In this document: in pieces, positions 17,454 through 27,817 of the stretch
How positions within the stretch are numbered: position 1 is the first letter of the stretch
Layout of the letters: each line of letters begins with the position of its first letter
Assembly (NCBI GenBank): GCA_002840565.1
Contig: PHBK01000011.1
Coordinates: forward strand, 1 to 64,000
DNA length: 64,000 nucleotides
Source: Deltaproteobacteria bacterium HGW-Deltaproteobacteria-12
GTDB lineage: Bacteria > Desulfobacterota > Syntrophia > Syntrophales > Smithellaceae
Reading direction: 5' to 3'
The notes under the pieces: model-generated
The model's input: the letters and a program-made list of their open reading frames with translations, nothing else
Databases searched by the model: none
What the model was told of the DNA's origin: nothing
Position numbers and translations under genes: made by a program

Positions 17454-18083
17454 TTACTTCGAATAAAGTTCTACGACAAGCTGCTCTTGTACCGGCATCG
17501 TTAAGTCTTCCCGCACCGGCAGCATTTTAATTGAGGCGTTGAAGTTTTCTTTATCCAATGCCAGCCATTGAGGCACGCCGCGTCTTGTTACTGTCTCCAT
17601 GGCCTCCAATATGCGTGTTATCTTGCGGCTGCCTTCTTTAACAGTAATCACATCTCCTGCCTTCAGCAAATATGATGGAATATTTACCGGTTTATTATTA
17701 ACTAAAAAATGACCGTGGGTAACCAGCTGTCTTGCTTCATCCCGGGAATTGGAGAAACCCATCCGGAACACCATATTGTCCATTCTTCTTTCCAGCAAAA
17801 CAAGCAAATTCGTCCCCGTAATGCCTTTTAGCTGATCGGCTTTTTCAAAATATCCCCTGAACTGCTTCTCCAACAGCCGATACATTCTTTTGAGTTTTTG
17901 CTTTTCACGCAACTGCACACCGTAATCAGAAGCCTGTTTTTTATGCGACTGACCATGTTGTCCCGGAGCATAACCTCTTCTTTCAAAAGCACACTTTTCC
18001 GAATAGCATCTGTCTCCCTTAAGGAAAAGTTTTAACCCTTCCCGGCGACACAACCTGCATGAGGAATCCGTATATCTTGCCAA
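17454..18083 (-). CDS. rpsD: 30S ribosomal protein S4
   Basis: This has 209 residues. It is a primary 16S rRNA binder and the usual alpha-operon repressor. It keeps the zinc-binding C+ form: CRLC near 9-12 and CYSEKC near 26-31. The S4 RNA-binding domain is at [26 protein letters not shown]. Alpha-operon order is standard. Confidence 0.97.
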   Translation of the reverse strand: MARYTDSSCRLCRREGLKLFLKGDRCYSEKCAFERRGYAPGQHGQSHKKQASDYGVQLREKQKLKRMYRLLEKQFRGYFEKADQLKGITGTNLLVLLERRMDNMVFRMGFSNSRDEARQLVTHGHFLVNNKPVNIPSYLLKAGDVITVKEGSRKITRILEAMETVTRRGVPQWLALDKENFNASIKMLPVREDLTMPVQEQLVVELYSK

Positions 18084-18125
18084 AAAACGCCTCCCTTATT
18101 ATCTAGTTATTCGTTATGTTTTTTT

Positions 18126-18518
18126 TTAAACCCGCCGACGTTTTGGCGGCCTGCATCCGTTGTGCGGTACCGGTGTTACGTCACGAATCATTGTTACTAC
18201 AAGCCCGGCCAATTGCAACGAACGCAACGCTGATTCTCTGCCTGCTCCGGGACCCTTGATAAAAACCTGCACTCTGCGCATTCCTTGTTCTTTTGCCTTG
18301 CGAACAGCATCTTCCGCAGCCATTTGCGCAGCAAATGGAGTGCTCTTGCGCGATCCTTTAAAACCCTGTAAGCCGGCTGACGACCAGGAAATGACATTGC
18401 CGCTTAGATCAGTGATAGTTACAATCGTATTATTAAAAGTGGATTGGATGTGCGCAACCCCTTCAGTAATATTTTTCTTTTCTTTCTTTTTGCCAGTTCT
18501 TCTAACTGCTTTTGCCAT
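18126..18518 (-). CDS. rpsK: 30S ribosomal protein S11
   Basis: This has 130 residues with the platform-protein core [29 protein letters not shown] and the conserved end [17 protein letters not shown]. The basic N-terminus contains KKKEKKN. It is flanked by rpsM and rpsD. Confidence 0.97.
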   Translation of the reverse strand: MAKAVRRTGKKKEKKNITEGVAHIQSTFNNTIVTITDLSGNVISWSSAGLQGFKGSRKSTPFAAQMAAEDAVRKAKEQGMRRVQVFIKGPGAGRESALRSLQLAGLVVTMIRDVTPVPHNGCRPPKRRRV

Positions 18519-18545
18519 TTCCCCTCCGGATCAGAGTAATTCAAA

Positions 18546-18914
18546 TTACTTTTTCTTGCCGGCGATAGCTCGTCGCGGCCCTTTTCTCGTCCTGCCGTTG
18601 GTGTGCGTTCTCTGCCCTCTTACCGGCAAGCCTTTACGATGCCTTAAGCCGCGGTAGGCGCCGATATCCATTAATCTCTTAATCGACATGGATATCTCAC
18701 GGCGCAAGTCGCCTTCAACTTTATGATCTTTATCAATAATACTTCGAATTGCCGATATTTCCGAATCAGCCAATTCATCAGTTTTCGTATCCGGGCTTAC
18801 ACCTGAGTTCTTCAAAATTTCCCTTGCTTTCGTAACCCCGATACCATAAATGTAAGTCAAGGCAACTTCCATTCTCTTGTTTTTCGGTAAATCAACACCT
18901 GCAAGTCGTGCCAC
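18546..18914 (-). CDS. rpsM: 30S ribosomal protein S13
   Basis: This has 122 residues: [26 protein letters not shown] at the N-terminus (shown in parts: [16 protein letters not shown]), the [13 protein letters not shown] motif and a basic tail reaching tRNA in the P site. It is the first gene after rpmJ. Confidence 0.97.
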   Translation of the reverse strand: MARLAGVDLPKNKRMEVALTYIYGIGVTKAREILKNSGVSPDTKTDELADSEISAIRSIIDKDHKVEGDLRREISMSIKRLMDIGAYRGLRHRKGLPVRGQRTHTNGRTRKGPRRAIAGKKK

Positions 18915-18942
18915 CTTATATATCCTCCCGATCTTCTACAAA

Positions 18943-19056
18943 CTATCCCTGACGCTGTTTATGTTTAGGATTTTCACAAATCACCCGCAGAACACCCTTA
19001 CGTTTAACTATCTTGCACTTCTCGCATATTTTTTTCACAGATGATCTTACTTTCAC
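18943..19056 (-). CDS. rpmJ: 50S ribosomal protein L36
   Basis: This 37-residue gene was read by hand. GTG start at 19056 with AAGGAG 8 nt upstream; the product begins [14 protein letters not shown] and ends KHKQRQG. Zinc ligands C11, C14, C27 and H32 are all present (C+ form). It lies between infA and rpsM, the usual order. Confidence 0.95.
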   Translation of the reverse strand: MKVRSSVKKICEKCKIVKRKGVLRVICENPKHKQRQG

Positions 19057-19088
19057 GCTCTTAACTCCTTATCTGCATCCCAAAATAT

Positions 19089-19307
19089 CTATTTCGTTCT
19101 ATAAGTAATTCTGCCCCGGGTCAAATCATAAGGTGAAAGTTCTACAGTCACTTTATCTCCCGGCAGAATCTTAATAAAATGCATCCGCATTTTTCCGGAA
19201 ATATGAGCCAGCACTTTATGTCCGTTATCAAGTTCTACCCGGAACATGGCGTTGGGTAAGGGTTCGATAACCCGGCCCTCAACTTCTATTGCTTCTTCTT
19301 TGGCCAT
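19089..19307 (-). CDS. infA: Translation initiation factor IF-1
   Basis: This 72-residue single S1/OB-fold protein is a standard IF-1: [23 protein letters not shown], seen as [14 protein letters not shown], then [19 protein letters not shown] and [14 protein letters not shown]. It occludes the ribosomal A site during initiation. It sits between map and rpmJ. Confidence 0.97.
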   Translation of the reverse strand: MAKEEAIEVEGRVIEPLPNAMFRVELDNGHKVLAHISGKMRMHFIKILPGDKVTVELSPYDLTRGRITYRTK

Positions 19308-19358
19308 ACTTTACTTTCTCACCGTTTCCCATTAAACCATTTAGAATCAAGAAGCAAA

Positions 19359-20108
19359 TCAATTCACTTCGCTTAAAATGTCCGGCCCGTTGTCGGTAAT
19401 TGCCACCGAATGTTCAAAATGAGCGGATAATCTTCCGTCTTCAGTTACTACCGTCCACCCGTCCTGCAATATTTTAACCCGGTAATCACCCTGATTCACC
19501 ATTGGTTCGATTGCCAGGATCATGCCGCTTTTTAATGTCAGCCCGCGGCCTTTTTTGCCGTAATTAGGAATCTGTGGTTCCTCATGCAGGTTTCTGCCAA
19601 TACCGTGGCCGACAAAATCCCGCACGACAGAAAAACCGGGCGCCTCCACTATTTGCTGCACGCTGCCGGATATATCTCCTAACCTGTTGCCCTCTTTTGC
19701 CTGCGCTATGCCTTCGTACAGACTTTGTTCCGTAACCTTCAGAAGTTGCAAAGCAGCGGCGTCTATCTTTCCCACCGGCAAGGTTATTGCAGAATCGCCG
19801 AAAAATCCCTTATAAAGAACACCGAAATCCAAACCAACTATGTCGCCTTCTCTTAATATCCGCGCTGACGGCATCCCATGAACAACTTCTTCATTGACCG
19901 AAGTACAAAGCGAATAGGGGTAGCCGCGGTAACCTTTAAATGCCGGTTTTGCTCCCCTCTTTTCAGCAATCTCCTCGGCTAATTTGTCTAATTCTCTCGT
20001 TGTCACACCCGGTTTCACTTTATCTCGAAGCTTACTTAAAACCTCAGCAACAATTTGATTACTTGCCCTTGCCTTTTCTATTTCCTCCGGAAGTTTTAGA
20101 ATTACCAT
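19359..20108 (-). CDS. map: Methionine aminopeptidase type I
   Basis: This has 249 residues and removes initiator methionine from nascent proteins. The dinuclear metal site is complete: D97 (GLDFGVLYKGFFGDSA gives both aspartates), the histidine of FVGHGIG, E in AIEPM and E in AHFEHSVAI; the substrate His is in NEEVVHGMP. It directly follows secY with a 26-nt gap; the adk gene commonly found between them is missing. Confidence 0.97.
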   Translation of the reverse strand: MVILKLPEEIEKARASNQIVAEVLSKLRDKVKPGVTTRELDKLAEEIAEKRGAKPAFKGYRGYPYSLCTSVNEEVVHGMPSARILREGDIVGLDFGVLYKGFFGDSAITLPVGKIDAAALQLLKVTEQSLYEGIAQAKEGNRLGDISGSVQQIVEAPGFSVVRDFVGHGIGRNLHEEPQIPNYGKKGRGLTLKSGMILAIEPMVNQGDYRVKILQDGWTVVTEDGRLSAHFEHSVAITDNGPDILSEVN

Positions 20109-20134
20109 TTGCTCAGCCCTTGGAAAAACTTCCG

Positions 20135-21442
20135 TTATCGGCGGCGGGCAATGTGACCTTTTTTCATAAACCCTTCGTACTGCCTTGTCAATAAATGTGA
20201 TTCTACCTGGCTTGCGGTATCCATAGCCACCCCAACTACAATCAATAGTGATGTCCCGCCAAAATAGAAAGGAATATTAAACTGAGTGATCAATATGCTG
20301 GGCAAAACGCAAACAATAGAAACATAAATTGCGCCGCTGAAAGTCAGCTTTTCTAAAATGTTTTCAATATATTCAGCAGTTTTTTTACCCGGTCTTATCC
20401 CTGGAACATAACCGCCGAATTTTTTCATGTTTTCCGCGACATCATCGGGCTTAAAAGTAACAGCAGTATAAAAAAAGCAAAAGAAGAAGATAAAGGCAAC
20501 ATAAAGTAATTCATAAGCCACTCTGCCCGGCATCAAGTATTCGGCAATGTTTTTCATCCAGCCCTGTGGCGCAAAATTGGCAATCGTCGCCGGAAACATA
20601 ATTATCGATGAAGCAAAGATCGGCGGAATAACTCCGGCCGAATTTATTTTCAGCGGCAAATGGGTTGTCTGGCCGCCATACATCTTACGGCCGACAATTC
20701 TTTTAGCATACTGCACGGGAATACGACGCTGTCCGGCTTCCATAAAAACAATGGCGCCAATAACAGCAATCATCAGAATCAATATGAACAGCATCACAAA
20801 AAAATTCAATTCACCGGCGGAAAACAGTTCCCAAGTGCTGGCAACTCCCGCGGGGAAGCCGCAAACAATTCCGGCAAATATTATCAATGAAATGCCATTA
20901 CCAATACCCTTTTCCGTAATCGTTTCGCCCAGCCACATAATAAAGGCAGTACCGGCAGTCAGGGTAATTACGGTCATAATTATGAACTGAAAACCCGGCT
21001 GCAAAACAATCGGAGCGCCCGAGGGGCTGGCCATATTCTGCAATCCGTAGGCTATGCCAAAACCCTGAATTATACTCAAAAGAACCGTGCCATAACGGGT
21101 GTACTGGGTAATTTTACGCCGTCCCGTTTCGCCTTCTTTAGAAAGCCTCTCCAGATGTGGAACAGCCACGGTCAATAATTGCAGAATAATCGACGAACTG
21201 ATGTAAGGCATTATGCCTAAAGCGAAAATGGAAAAAGCACTCAAGGCGCCACCGGCAAACATATCCATCAGACCGAGCATGGAGCCTCTGGCCTGCTCAA
21301 AAAATGCCAGCAAGGCGGCATTATCGATTCCCGGTGTTGGAATGAACACGCCGATCCGGTAAACGGCCAAAAGAAGGAATGTGTACAAAATTCTTCTCTG
21401 CAATTCCGGAATTTTTGAAACGCCACCCAGTCCTTCTAACAA
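20135..21442 (-). CDS. secY: Protein translocase subunit SecY
   Basis: This 435-residue, ten-segment channel subunit of the Sec translocon shows the plug region and signature LGIMPYISSSIILQLLT, plus GNGISLIIFAGIV and the cytoplasmic loop KRIVGRKMYGGQTTHLPLKIN. Its start is one nucleotide after the rplO stop, so it is translationally coupled in the spc operon. Its partner secE is at 44178-44381. Confidence 0.97.
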   Translation of the reverse strand: MLEGLGGVSKIPELQRRILYTFLLLAVYRIGVFIPTPGIDNAALLAFFEQARGSMLGLMDMFAGGALSAFSIFALGIMPYISSSIILQLLTVAVPHLERLSKEGETGRRKITQYTRYGTVLLSIIQGFGIAYGLQNMASPSGAPIVLQPGFQFIIMTVITLTAGTAFIMWLGETITEKGIGNGISLIIFAGIVCGFPAGVASTWELFSAGELNFFVMLFILILMIAVIGAIVFMEAGQRRIPVQYAKRIVGRKMYGGQTTHLPLKINSAGVIPPIFASSIIMFPATIANFAPQGWMKNIAEYLMPGRVAYELLYVAFIFFFCFFYTAVTFKPDDVAENMKKFGGYVPGIRPGKKTAEYIENILEKLTFSGAIYVSIVCVLPSILITQFNIPFYFGGTSLLIVVGVAMDTASQVESHLLTRQYEGFMKKGHIARRR

Positions 21443-21443
21443 A

Positions 21444-21890
21444 TTACATCACCTCTTCGATGAAACCGCCGGCGGCGGTAATTTTCGTTTTTGCGGCGGG
21501 GCTGATTTTCGCTATCTTCACAGTCACGGGAAAGCTGATTTCACCCTTAGCCAATATTTTAATGTTCTCACTCTTCTTTTTCACCAAACCGCTTGCCAAA
21601 AGAGCTGCCTTATCGATCACCGCCCCGGCACTGAACTTCCGGCACAAATCGGTCAGGTTTACCGCCACAAATCTTTCGCGGAAGGGATTGCGAAAACCTC
21701 TCTTCGGAATTCTGCGGGCCAGCGGCATTTGGCCTCCCTCAAAACCGGCTCGAACTTTACCGCCGGAACGGGCTTTTTGCCCCTTATCTCCCTTTCCGGC
21801 TGTTCCGCCCTGGCCGGAAGCATCGCCTCGGCCTACGCGTTTTCTCTTTTTCGTTGCACCAACCGGAGCCCTTAATGATCCCAGATCCAT
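21444..21890 (-). CDS. rplO: 50S ribosomal protein L15
   Basis: This has 148 residues: the glycine/basic N-terminus (KKRKRVGRGDASGQGGTAGKG) in two motifs, GFEGGQMPLARRIPKRGF and a typical C-terminal globular part. Translation is coupled to secY. Confidence 0.96.
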   Translation of the reverse strand: MDLGSLRAPVGATKKRKRVGRGDASGQGGTAGKGDKGQKARSGGKVRAGFEGGQMPLARRIPKRGFRNPFRERFVAVNLTDLCRKFSAGAVIDKAALLASGLVKKKSENIKILAKGEISFPVTVKIAKISPAAKTKITAAGGFIEEVM

Positions 21891-21893
21891 ATA

Positions 21894-22082
21894 CTACTCC
21901 TTGCACTCTTCAACAGAAACTAAATGAACAACTTTATTTATCATGCCGCGAATCTGCGGAGTATCAGATAAAGTTACCGTGCTGTTTAATTTGTTCAGCC
22001 CCATGCCTCGCAATATTTTTCTCTGCTTTTCCGGACGGCCAATTTCGCTCTTTACCATCTTAATTTTTAAAGTATCTCCCAC
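21894..22082 (-). CDS. rpmD: 50S ribosomal protein L30
   Basis: This has 62 residues with IKMVKSEIGRPEKQRKILRGMGL and LSDTPQIRGMINKV, the full small bacterial L30. It lies 3 nt before rplO in the spc operon. Confidence 0.95.
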   Translation of the reverse strand: MGDTLKIKMVKSEIGRPEKQRKILRGMGLNKLNSTVTLSDTPQIRGMINKVVHLVSVEECKE

Positions 22083-22112
22083 GTTGCGCTACCTCGCCGA
22101 ATAATTGAAGTT

Positions 22113-22610
22113 TTATTTGCCTCTATTCGCGGCAATTTCTGCAGGATCTTTTAACTGGCAAAGACCCTCAAGAGTTGCTTTGACTAAATTGTGCGGATTG
22201 TGAGAACCGAGACATTTGGTTAATATGTTGTGCACGCCGGCAACCTCCAGGACTGCCCTTACCGCACCGCCGGCAATTAATCCCGTACCTTCGGAAGCCG
22301 GTTTTAATAAAACTTTACCCGCGCCGTAGCTGCCGATAACTTCATAGGGAATAGTTTTCCCCAAAACGGCGACCTTAACCATATTTTTCTTGGCCATTTC
22401 CATGCCTTTGCGGATAGCTTCAGGTACTTCATGCGCCTTACCTAAACCGGCGCCTATTTTGCCCTTGCCATCGCCGACAACTACTATTGCACTAAATCGG
22501 AATCGTCTTCCCCCCTTGACTACTTTTGCCGTTCTATTAATGGCAATTACCCTGTCGAGGAGCTCCGCATCTTTCATTTCTCTCTTATCCAACATTTTTT
22601 CTCTTATCAT
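22113..22610 (-). CDS. rpsE: 30S ribosomal protein S5
   Basis: The core [36 protein letters not shown] and [21 protein letters not shown] is unmistakable. I chose ATG 22610 ([11 protein letters not shown]); ATG 22595 is nearly as good and the TTG at 22625 less so. None has a strong ribosome site, which suggests coupling to rplR 25 nt upstream. It is about 165 residues. Confidence 0.94.
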   Translation of the reverse strand: MIREKMLDKREMKDAELLDRVIAINRTAKVVKGGRRFRFSAIVVVGDGKGKIGAGLGKAHEVPEAIRKGMEMAKKNMVKVAVLGKTIPYEVIGSYGAGKVLLKPASEGTGLIAGGAVRAVLEVAGVHNILTKCLGSHNPHNLVKATLEGLCQLKDPAEIAANRGK

Positions 22611-22634
22611 GTGTATTGTATCCAAAAGATGAAT

Positions 22635-23000
22635 TTAAAATTTAAGACCACTTTCCCGTGCACCATCGGCTAATGCTTTCACGCGGCCATGATAGAGAAA
22701 CCTGCCTCTATCAAAAACAATTTTATCCACACCCAGATTTATTAACCGAGTGGCAATCAGCCTGCCCACCTCTTTGGCGACTTCCACCTTTTTCTTGTCT
22801 TTGATTATATCAGCCAAATCTTTAGACAAAGTGGAAGCTGTGGCCACGGTAGTCCCCTGGGCATCATTGATAGCTTGGGCATAAATGTGTCTATCCGAGC
22901 GGAATACTGAAAGACGCGGTTTTTCCTGGGTTCCCGCAATCTTGCCCCTTACTCTTTTTTCTCTTTTTTCTCTTATCTTAAGTGTCTTCTTGGAAGCCAA
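22635..23000 (-). CDS. rplR: 50S ribosomal protein L18
   Basis: This 121-residue protein binds 5S rRNA. It has the basic N-terminus [14 protein letters not shown], then [15 protein letters not shown], and ends [26 protein letters not shown] (seen as [17 protein letters not shown]). Spc operon order is standard. Confidence 0.97.
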   Translation of the reverse strand: MASKKTLKIREKREKRVRGKIAGTQEKPRLSVFRSDRHIYAQAINDAQGTTVATASTLSKDLADIIKDKKKVEVAKEVGRLIATRLINLGVDKIVFDRGRFLYHGRVKALADGARESGLKF

Positions 23001-23037
23001 TGTTCCACCTCTTTACTGCAAGATTAATTTATACTAA

Positions 23038-23577
23038 TTATTTAGCAGCTGATTTACCAGCCTTACGCCGGATATGTTCACCCGCATATTTTATACCCTT
23101 CCCCTTGTAAGGTTCAGGCTTTTTAAAGGCGCGAATTTCCGCAGCAACCTTGCCTACCAATTGCTTATCAATGCCGGAAACAAGAATGCCGGTCTGCTTT
23201 TCCACCTTAATATCTATTCCCTGAGGAATAACATACAAAACCGGACTGGAAAAACCTAAAGCCATCTTCAATTTGCTTCCGTCAACCTCCGCGCGAAAGC
23301 CAACACCCGATATTTCCAGATTCTTTGTAAAACCAGTGCTCACACCGGTCACCATGTTGCTGATCAAAGTCCGGGCTAAACCGTGATACGACCGGGCAAG
23401 TCTTTCGTCCGATTTTCTCTCGACAACCAGATTGCCCTCGCTGAGCACCATATTAACGCCTTCCGGCAGTTTCGAGGAAAGAGTCCCCTTGGGGCCTTCT
23501 ACTTTAACAATACCGGCGCTTTCGCTGATTTTAACGCTTTTAGGAAAGATAACCGGTTTTTTACCTATTCTCGACAT
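23038..23577 (-). CDS. rplF: 50S ribosomal protein L6
   Basis: This has 179 residues starting MSRIGKKPV at 23577, with AGGAG 9 nt upstream; the open frame continues 14 codons further back into rpsH without support. It has the two alpha-beta repeats and the conserved EPYKGKGIKYAGEHIRRKAGK near the C-terminus. It sits in the factor-binding region next to L7/L12. Confidence 0.96.
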   Translation of the reverse strand: MSRIGKKPVIFPKSVKISESAGIVKVEGPKGTLSSKLPEGVNMVLSEGNLVVERKSDERLARSYHGLARTLISNMVTGVSTGFTKNLEISGVGFRAEVDGSKLKMALGFSSPVLYVIPQGIDIKVEKQTGILVSGIDKQLVGKVAAEIRAFKKPEPYKGKGIKYAGEHIRRKAGKSAAK

Positions 23578-23612
23578 GAGCAAGCACTCCTGCTTAATAT
23601 CATTTATTTCAA

Positions 23613-24014
23613 TTACCAAACGTTACAAATAATTTCGCCACCAACGTTTAACTCGCGAGCTTCTTCGTCCGTAATTACTCCGCTGGAAGTCGAAAGAACA
23701 GAGATGCCGTAACCATTCAATACTTTAGGTATATTGTCGGCATTTACATAAACACGGCGTCCCGGCTTACTAATTCTTTTAATTCCGGTGATTACCGCAT
23801 GCTTCGAGTCCGGATATTTAAGGGCGATCTTCAACATGGAATGCCCTTTTTCATCTTTCACATTTTCGTAACCAATAACATATCCTGATTTTTTCAGCGC
23901 CTTGGCTATGTTCAGGTTAGTCTGCGACATGTGAACAATCACACTTTTGAAACGAGCTTTATTGGCGTTCCTAATTCTCGTAAGCATATCGGCAATAGGA
24001 TCAGTCATCCCCAT
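23613..24014 (-). CDS. rpsH: 30S ribosomal protein S8
   Basis: This has 133 residues: MTDPIADMLTRIRNA at the N-terminus and STSSGVITDEEARELNVGGEIICNVW at the C-terminus, seen as SGVITDEEAREL and GGEIICNVW. S8 is the usual translational repressor of the spc operon. It starts two codons before the conserved MTDP. Confidence 0.97.
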   Translation of the reverse strand: MGMTDPIADMLTRIRNANKARFKSVIVHMSQTNLNIAKALKKSGYVIGYENVKDEKGHSMLKIALKYPDSKHAVITGIKRISKPGRRVYVNADNIPKVLNGYGISVLSTSSGVITDEEARELNVGGEIICNVW

Positions 24015-24039
24015 GCTTTTTCTCCTTAAACCTAAAAAT

Positions 24040-24225
24040 TTACCAGCTTGATTTTATTACACCCGGCAACTCTCCCTGCAAGGAAAGCTTGCGTAAACAG
24101 ATTCTGCACATATCAAATTTCCGATAATAGGCCCGCGGTCTTCCGCAAATCGGACAGCGATTGTATTCTCGGACAGAAAACTTCATTTTCCTTTTCGCTT
24201 TTGCAATTAATGACTTCTTTGCCAC
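24040..24225 (-). CDS. rpsN: 30S ribosomal protein S14 (zinc type)
   Basis: This is 61 residues, the short zinc-binding form: [20 protein letters not shown] provides the four cysteines. The end [10 protein letters not shown] is typical. The form in standard enterobacteria is longer and lacks the cysteines. Confidence 0.97.
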   Translation of the reverse strand: MAKKSLIAKAKRKMKFSVREYNRCPICGRPRAYYRKFDMCRICLRKLSLQGELPGVIKSSW

Positions 24226-24251
24226 GCCAAATTCCTCCGGACATTCCTCAA

Positions 24252-24791
24252 TTAATTCTTAAATGGTACACCCATCAGCTTTAGCAAAACTCTAGCTTCG
24301 GCATCTGTTTTCGCTGTAGTCACTATGGTAATGTTCATTCCCTTGACCTTCTCCACCTTGTCGTACTCAATTTCCGGGAAAATAATTTGCTCCTGTAAAC
24401 CCATGGAGAAATTTCCTCTACCGTCAAATGAATTGGCCGAAATCCCGCGAAAATCCCTAACTTTCGGCAAAGCGACATTAACCAGGCGATCAAAGAATTC
24501 ATACATAATTTCTTTGCGCAGGATAACCGAACAACCAATGGGCATTCCCTGCCTTAATTTAAACGTCGCGATAGATTTCTTGGCTTTCGTCACAACCGGT
24601 CGCTGTCCAGTAATCATTGCCATTTCCTGTAAGGCGCCATCAATAATTTTTACATTCTGAATGGCTTCGCCTAAACCCATGTTGACAACAATTTTATCCA
24701 GCTTGGGTACCTGCATCGGGTTTTTGTATTTAAATTCTTTGGTCAGTGCAGGAACAACTTCTTTTGTGTAAAATTCTTTTAATCTTGCCAT
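24252..24791 (-). CDS. rplE: 50S ribosomal protein L5
   Basis: This 179-residue protein starts [16 protein letters not shown] at 24791; the open frame begins 11 codons earlier inside rplX. It binds 5S rRNA. Motifs are [26 protein letters not shown] and the [17 protein letters not shown] region ([14 protein letters not shown]). Confidence 0.96.
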   Translation of the reverse strand: MARLKEFYTKEVVPALTKEFKYKNPMQVPKLDKIVVNMGLGEAIQNVKIIDGALQEMAMITGQRPVVTKAKKSIATFKLRQGMPIGCSVILRKEIMYEFFDRLVNVALPKVRDFRGISANSFDGRGNFSMGLQEQIIFPEIEYDKVEKVKGMNITIVTTAKTDAEARVLLKLMGVPFKN

Positions 24792-24796
24792 TTTTA

Positions 24797-25120
24797 TCAA
24801 CCTACATTGATTACTTCGTTGCATTTACTGCAGATGCGTACCTTCTTACCGTCTTCAAGGACCTTGTTTCTTACGCGTACGCCCGCGTTGCATTTATTGC
24901 ACAATAATGCAACTTTCGAGACATGCAGGGATCCCTCTTTTTCGACGACACCGCCTCTGGTTTTTTGATCCGGTTTCTTGTGTTTCTTAATAATATTTAT
25001 TTTTTCGACAACGATCCGGGATTTTTCAGGAACAGTCTTCAGGATCTTTCCCGTCTTGCCTTTATCTTTGCCGGCAAGAACTTTAACGACATCCCCTTTT
25101 TTCAATCTGCTTAAGCTCAT
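24797..25120 (-). CDS. rplX: 50S ribosomal protein L24
   Basis: This has 107 residues with a KOW motif near the N-terminus ([20 protein letters not shown], two motifs [10 protein letters not shown]) that nucleates 23S folding. The C-terminal part has CNKC and CSKC pairs that could bind zinc. Only 5 nt separate it from rplE. Confidence 0.96.
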   Translation of the reverse strand: MSLSRLKKGDVVKVLAGKDKGKTGKILKTVPEKSRIVVEKINIIKKHKKPDQKTRGGVVEKEGSLHVSKVALLCNKCNAGVRVRNKVLEDGKKVRICSKCNEVINVG

Positions 25121-25142
25121 CTTTTTCCTCTTCGAAACACGT

Positions 25143-25511
25143 TTATAAAACCTCTGGTGCCAGAGAGATAATCTTCATGAATTGCTTTGCTCTCAATTCG
25201 CGGGCAACTGGTCCAAAAATTCTTGTTCCAATGGGCTCCATCTGATTGGAAATTAAAACAGCCGAGTTGTCATCAAATTTCAGATAAGATCCGTCCGGCC
25301 TTTTCACTTCCTTGACTGTACGCACGATGACAGCCTTCATTACGTCGCCCTTTTTAACTTTGGAATTAGGAATGGCTTCCTTTACGGCAACAACAATAAC
25401 ATCTCCCAAACTTGCATAACGCCGCTTCGATCCGCCCAGCACCTTGATACAAGCTACTCGCTTGGCACCGGAATTATCCGCAACATTTAGTATGGTCTGC
25501 ATCTGAATCAT
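25143..25511 (-). CDS. rplN: 50S ribosomal protein L14
   Basis: This has 122 residues: [19 protein letters not shown] at the start, [13 protein letters not shown] and the terminal [18 protein letters not shown]. It is the first gene of the classical spc part. Confidence 0.97.
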   Translation of the reverse strand: MIQMQTILNVADNSGAKRVACIKVLGGSKRRYASLGDVIVVAVKEAIPNSKVKKGDVMKAVIVRTVKEVKRPDGSYLKFDDNSAVLISNQMEPIGTRIFGPVARELRAKQFMKIISLAPEVL

Positions 25512-25553
25512 AAATAAAACCCCATCAAAATAACCTGCCGACTAAACAAGCTA

Positions 25554-25811
25554 TTATTTTGCTCTCTCCAGAATTTCGAGCATCCGCCAGCGTTTGTCTT
25601 TACTCATCGGACGCGCCTCAATAATCAGAACCGTATCACCCACTTTGCACTGGTTTTGCTCGTCATGGGCCTTGTATTTCACGTGTTTGCGCACATACTT
25701 ATGAAAAACAGTATGCTTCACCAGACGTTCCGCCCTGATGACGATAGTCTTATCCATTTTATCGCTGGTAACTACACCTTTAATCGTGCGCTTGTTCCCC
25801 TGCTCAGCCAT
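25554..25811 (-). CDS. rpsQ: 30S ribosomal protein S17
   Basis: This 85-residue OB-fold protein shows [22 protein letters not shown] ([10 protein letters not shown]) and the family signature [19 protein letters not shown]. It is 1 nt from the rpmC stop. Confidence 0.96.
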   Translation of the reverse strand: MAEQGNKRTIKGVVTSDKMDKTIVIRAERLVKHTVFHKYVRKHVKYKAHDEQNQCKVGDTVLIIEARPMSKDKRWRMLEILERAK

Positions 25812-25812
25812 G

Positions 25813-26007
25813 TTAACTTGCAGCCTCCTTTTCCTTCAACACCGTATTGATACGGGCGATGTCTTTCCGCAGATGGCCCAGCTTTGCCGTTGGTTCCAAC
25901 TGGCCTGATGCATGACGTATCCGCAACTTAAAAAGTTCTTCTACCAATTCAGTTTTTTTTTGTTTGAGCTCGTTAATACCGAGATCTCTGATTTCTTTAA
26001 TTTTCAT
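25813..26007 (-). CDS. rpmC: 50S ribosomal protein L29
   Basis: This 64-residue helical hairpin protein starts [14 protein letters not shown] and contains the signature [19 protein letters not shown]. It overlaps the rplP end by 11 nt. It sits by the exit tunnel, near the SRP and trigger-factor sites. Confidence 0.95.
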   Translation of the reverse strand: MKIKEIRDLGINELKQKKTELVEELFKLRIRHASGQLEPTAKLGHLRKDIARINTVLKEKEAAS

Positions 26008-26419
26008 CAGATATCTCCCTTGCTAAAAATTTAGTGGCAATCGGCAGCTTGTGCGCCGCGAGACGAAACGCTTCCTTGGCCACTTCTCTGCTTACCCCTT
26101 CCATCTCGTAGAGAACCGAACCGGGTTTCACCACTGCCACCCATCCTTCCGGCGCTCCCTTCCCTTTGCCCATTCGTGTTTCGGCAGGCTTTCGAGTATA
26201 TGACTTATGAGGAAATATCCTGATCCAGATTTTACCGCCGCGCTTGACATGACGTGTCATGGCAATACGAGCCGCTTCAATCTGCCTTGCCGTAATCCAT
26301 CCACACTCCGCCGCCTGTAATCCAAAATCGCCAAAAGATATCGAGCCCCCTCTGGTGGCCTTGCCACCCATTCGGCCCTTATGCAGCTTTCTGTATTTCA
26401 CCCTTTTCGGCATCAACAT
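25997..26419 (-). CDS. rplP: 50S ribosomal protein L16
   Basis: This has 140 residues; the start [11 protein letters not shown] at 26419 fits the family and lies 9 nt after [30 protein letters not shown] (seen as [20 protein letters not shown]) and [17 protein letters not shown] are diagnostic. It contacts the peptidyl-transferase region. Confidence 0.97.
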   Translation of the reverse strand: MLMPKRVKYRKLHKGRMGGKATRGGSISFGDFGLQAAECGWITARQIEAARIAMTRHVKRGGKIWIRIFPHKSYTRKPAETRMGKGKGAPEGWVAVVKPGSVLYEMEGVSREVAKEAFRLAAHKLPIATKFLAREISDEN

Positions 26420-26502
26420 AATTTAAAACTCCTGTTGCTCTTTACAACGAAATTCCCTGGCTTACTACCGGCCCCTTGAAAAACCGACCGGCACAATAAT
26501 AA

Positions 26503-27147
26503 TTACTGCTTATCTTTCTTTACCGGCAATATTTCACCGTGGAAAATTAGAACTTTAACCCCGATCAGCCCGTAGGCTGTATTGGCCTCAGTAAAGCCAT
26601 AATCAATGTCGGCCCTCAGTGTGTGCAGGGGAACTCTTCCCTCACGATACCATTCGGCACGGGCGATTTCCGACCCCGCCAACCGGCCGGAGCAGTTGAT
26701 CTTAATCCCTTTGGCACCGAATTTAAGGGCATAACCGACACATTTTTTCATGGCGCGGCGGAAAGCAACCCTTCTTTCCAATTGCATCGCCACATTCTCG
26801 GCAACAAGCTGGGCATCAATTTCCGGTTTACGTACCTCTAAGATGTTGATGATTATTTCCGCCGGCGAAAATTTCTCGATCTCAGCTTTCAGCTTCTCAA
26901 TTTCCGAGCCTTTTTTGCCAATGATCACACCTGGCCGCGCTGCATAAATATTGACCTTAGCCTTGTTGGCAGCACGCTCAATCTCAATTCGCGAAATACC
27001 GGCATGATAGAGTTTTTTCTTGAGGAATTTTCTGATCTTCAAGTCTTCATGCAACATTTCACTATAGGTTCTGTCGGCAAACCATACTGACTGCCACTTT
27101 TTAATAAAACCTAATCGTAATCCTACCGGGTTAACCTTCTGACCCAA
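26503..27147 (-). CDS. rpsC: 30S ribosomal protein S3
   Basis: This has 214 residues: [13 protein letters not shown] at the start, a KH domain with [15 protein letters not shown], and the C-terminal [23 protein letters not shown] part at the mRNA entry. An 83-nt spacer separates it from rplP; no hairpin stands out there. Confidence 0.97.
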   Translation of the reverse strand: MGQKVNPVGLRLGFIKKWQSVWFADRTYSEMLHEDLKIRKFLKKKLYHAGISRIEIERAANKAKVNIYAARPGVIIGKKGSEIEKLKAEIEKFSPAEIIINILEVRKPEIDAQLVAENVAMQLERRVAFRRAMKKCVGYALKFGAKGIKINCSGRLAGSEIARAEWYREGRVPLHTLRADIDYGFTEANTAYGLIGVKVLIFHGEILPVKKDKQ

Positions 27148-27159
27148 TATCGTTCCTCC

Positions 27160-27492
27160 TTACTTTTCATCCAAGACGACTGTAATGTGTGAACTTCGCT
27201 TTTTGATCCCTGCCGCTCTTCCCTGCGCCCGCGCTCTCCAGCGCTTCAGCGCCGGCCCCTGATCGACGAATACTTCCTTAACATAAAGAATATTTTCATC
27301 AATGTTAGGATTCTGAGCAGCATTAGCAGCGGCTGACTTAAGAACTTTGGCAACAATCCCGGCCGCATATTTTCTTGTGTAAAGGAGAATGTTCTGCGCT
27401 TCCTGAACTCTTTTCCCTCTAATCAAATCAACCACAAGCCTAACTTTCTGTGGTGACATCCTGATATATTTTGCAACTGCTTTCGCTTCCAT
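27160..27492 (-). CDS. rplV: 50S ribosomal protein L22
   Basis: This is 110 residues from [20 protein letters not shown] at 27492, with GAGGT upstream; the seven extra codons of the frame are not conserved. The exit-tunnel loop and the terminus [16 protein letters not shown] are typical. Confidence 0.96.
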   Translation of the reverse strand: MEAKAVAKYIRMSPQKVRLVVDLIRGKRVQEAQNILLYTRKYAAGIVAKVLKSAAANAAQNPNIDENILYVKEVFVDQGPALKRWRARAQGRAAGIKKRSSHITVVLDEK

Positions 27493-27530
27493 AATTATCA
27501 ACCTCAAACGCATCGATCAGAGCGTAAGTT

Positions 27531-27812
27531 TTATTTGCGGACTTTCGTTTTACGATCACCCGAATGGGAATAAAAAGTCCTCGTCGGTGAAAACTCACCT
27601 AGCTTATGCCCCACCATATTCTCCGTTACGTAAACAGGGATAAACTTTTTCCCGTTATGCACCGCAAATGTAAAGCCAATGAGCTCCGGTGTTATGGTTG
27701 AACGCCGCGACCAAGTTTTAATAACATTTTTGCTGCCTTCCGTCTCCATCTTCCGGGCTTTAGCAAGCAGTCTTTCCTCGATATACGGACCTTTTTTAAT
27801 CGAACGTGCCAC
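27531..27812 (-). CDS. rpsS: 30S ribosomal protein S19
   Basis: This has 93 residues: [12 protein letters not shown] at the start, [14 protein letters not shown], and [21 protein letters not shown] at the end. It lies 5 nt after rplB. Confidence 0.97.
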   Translation of the reverse strand: MARSIKKGPYIEERLLAKARKMETEGSKNVIKTWSRRSTITPELIGFTFAVHNGKKFIPVYVTENMVGHKLGEFSPTRTFYSHSGDRKTKVRK

Positions 27813-27817
27813 GCTTT

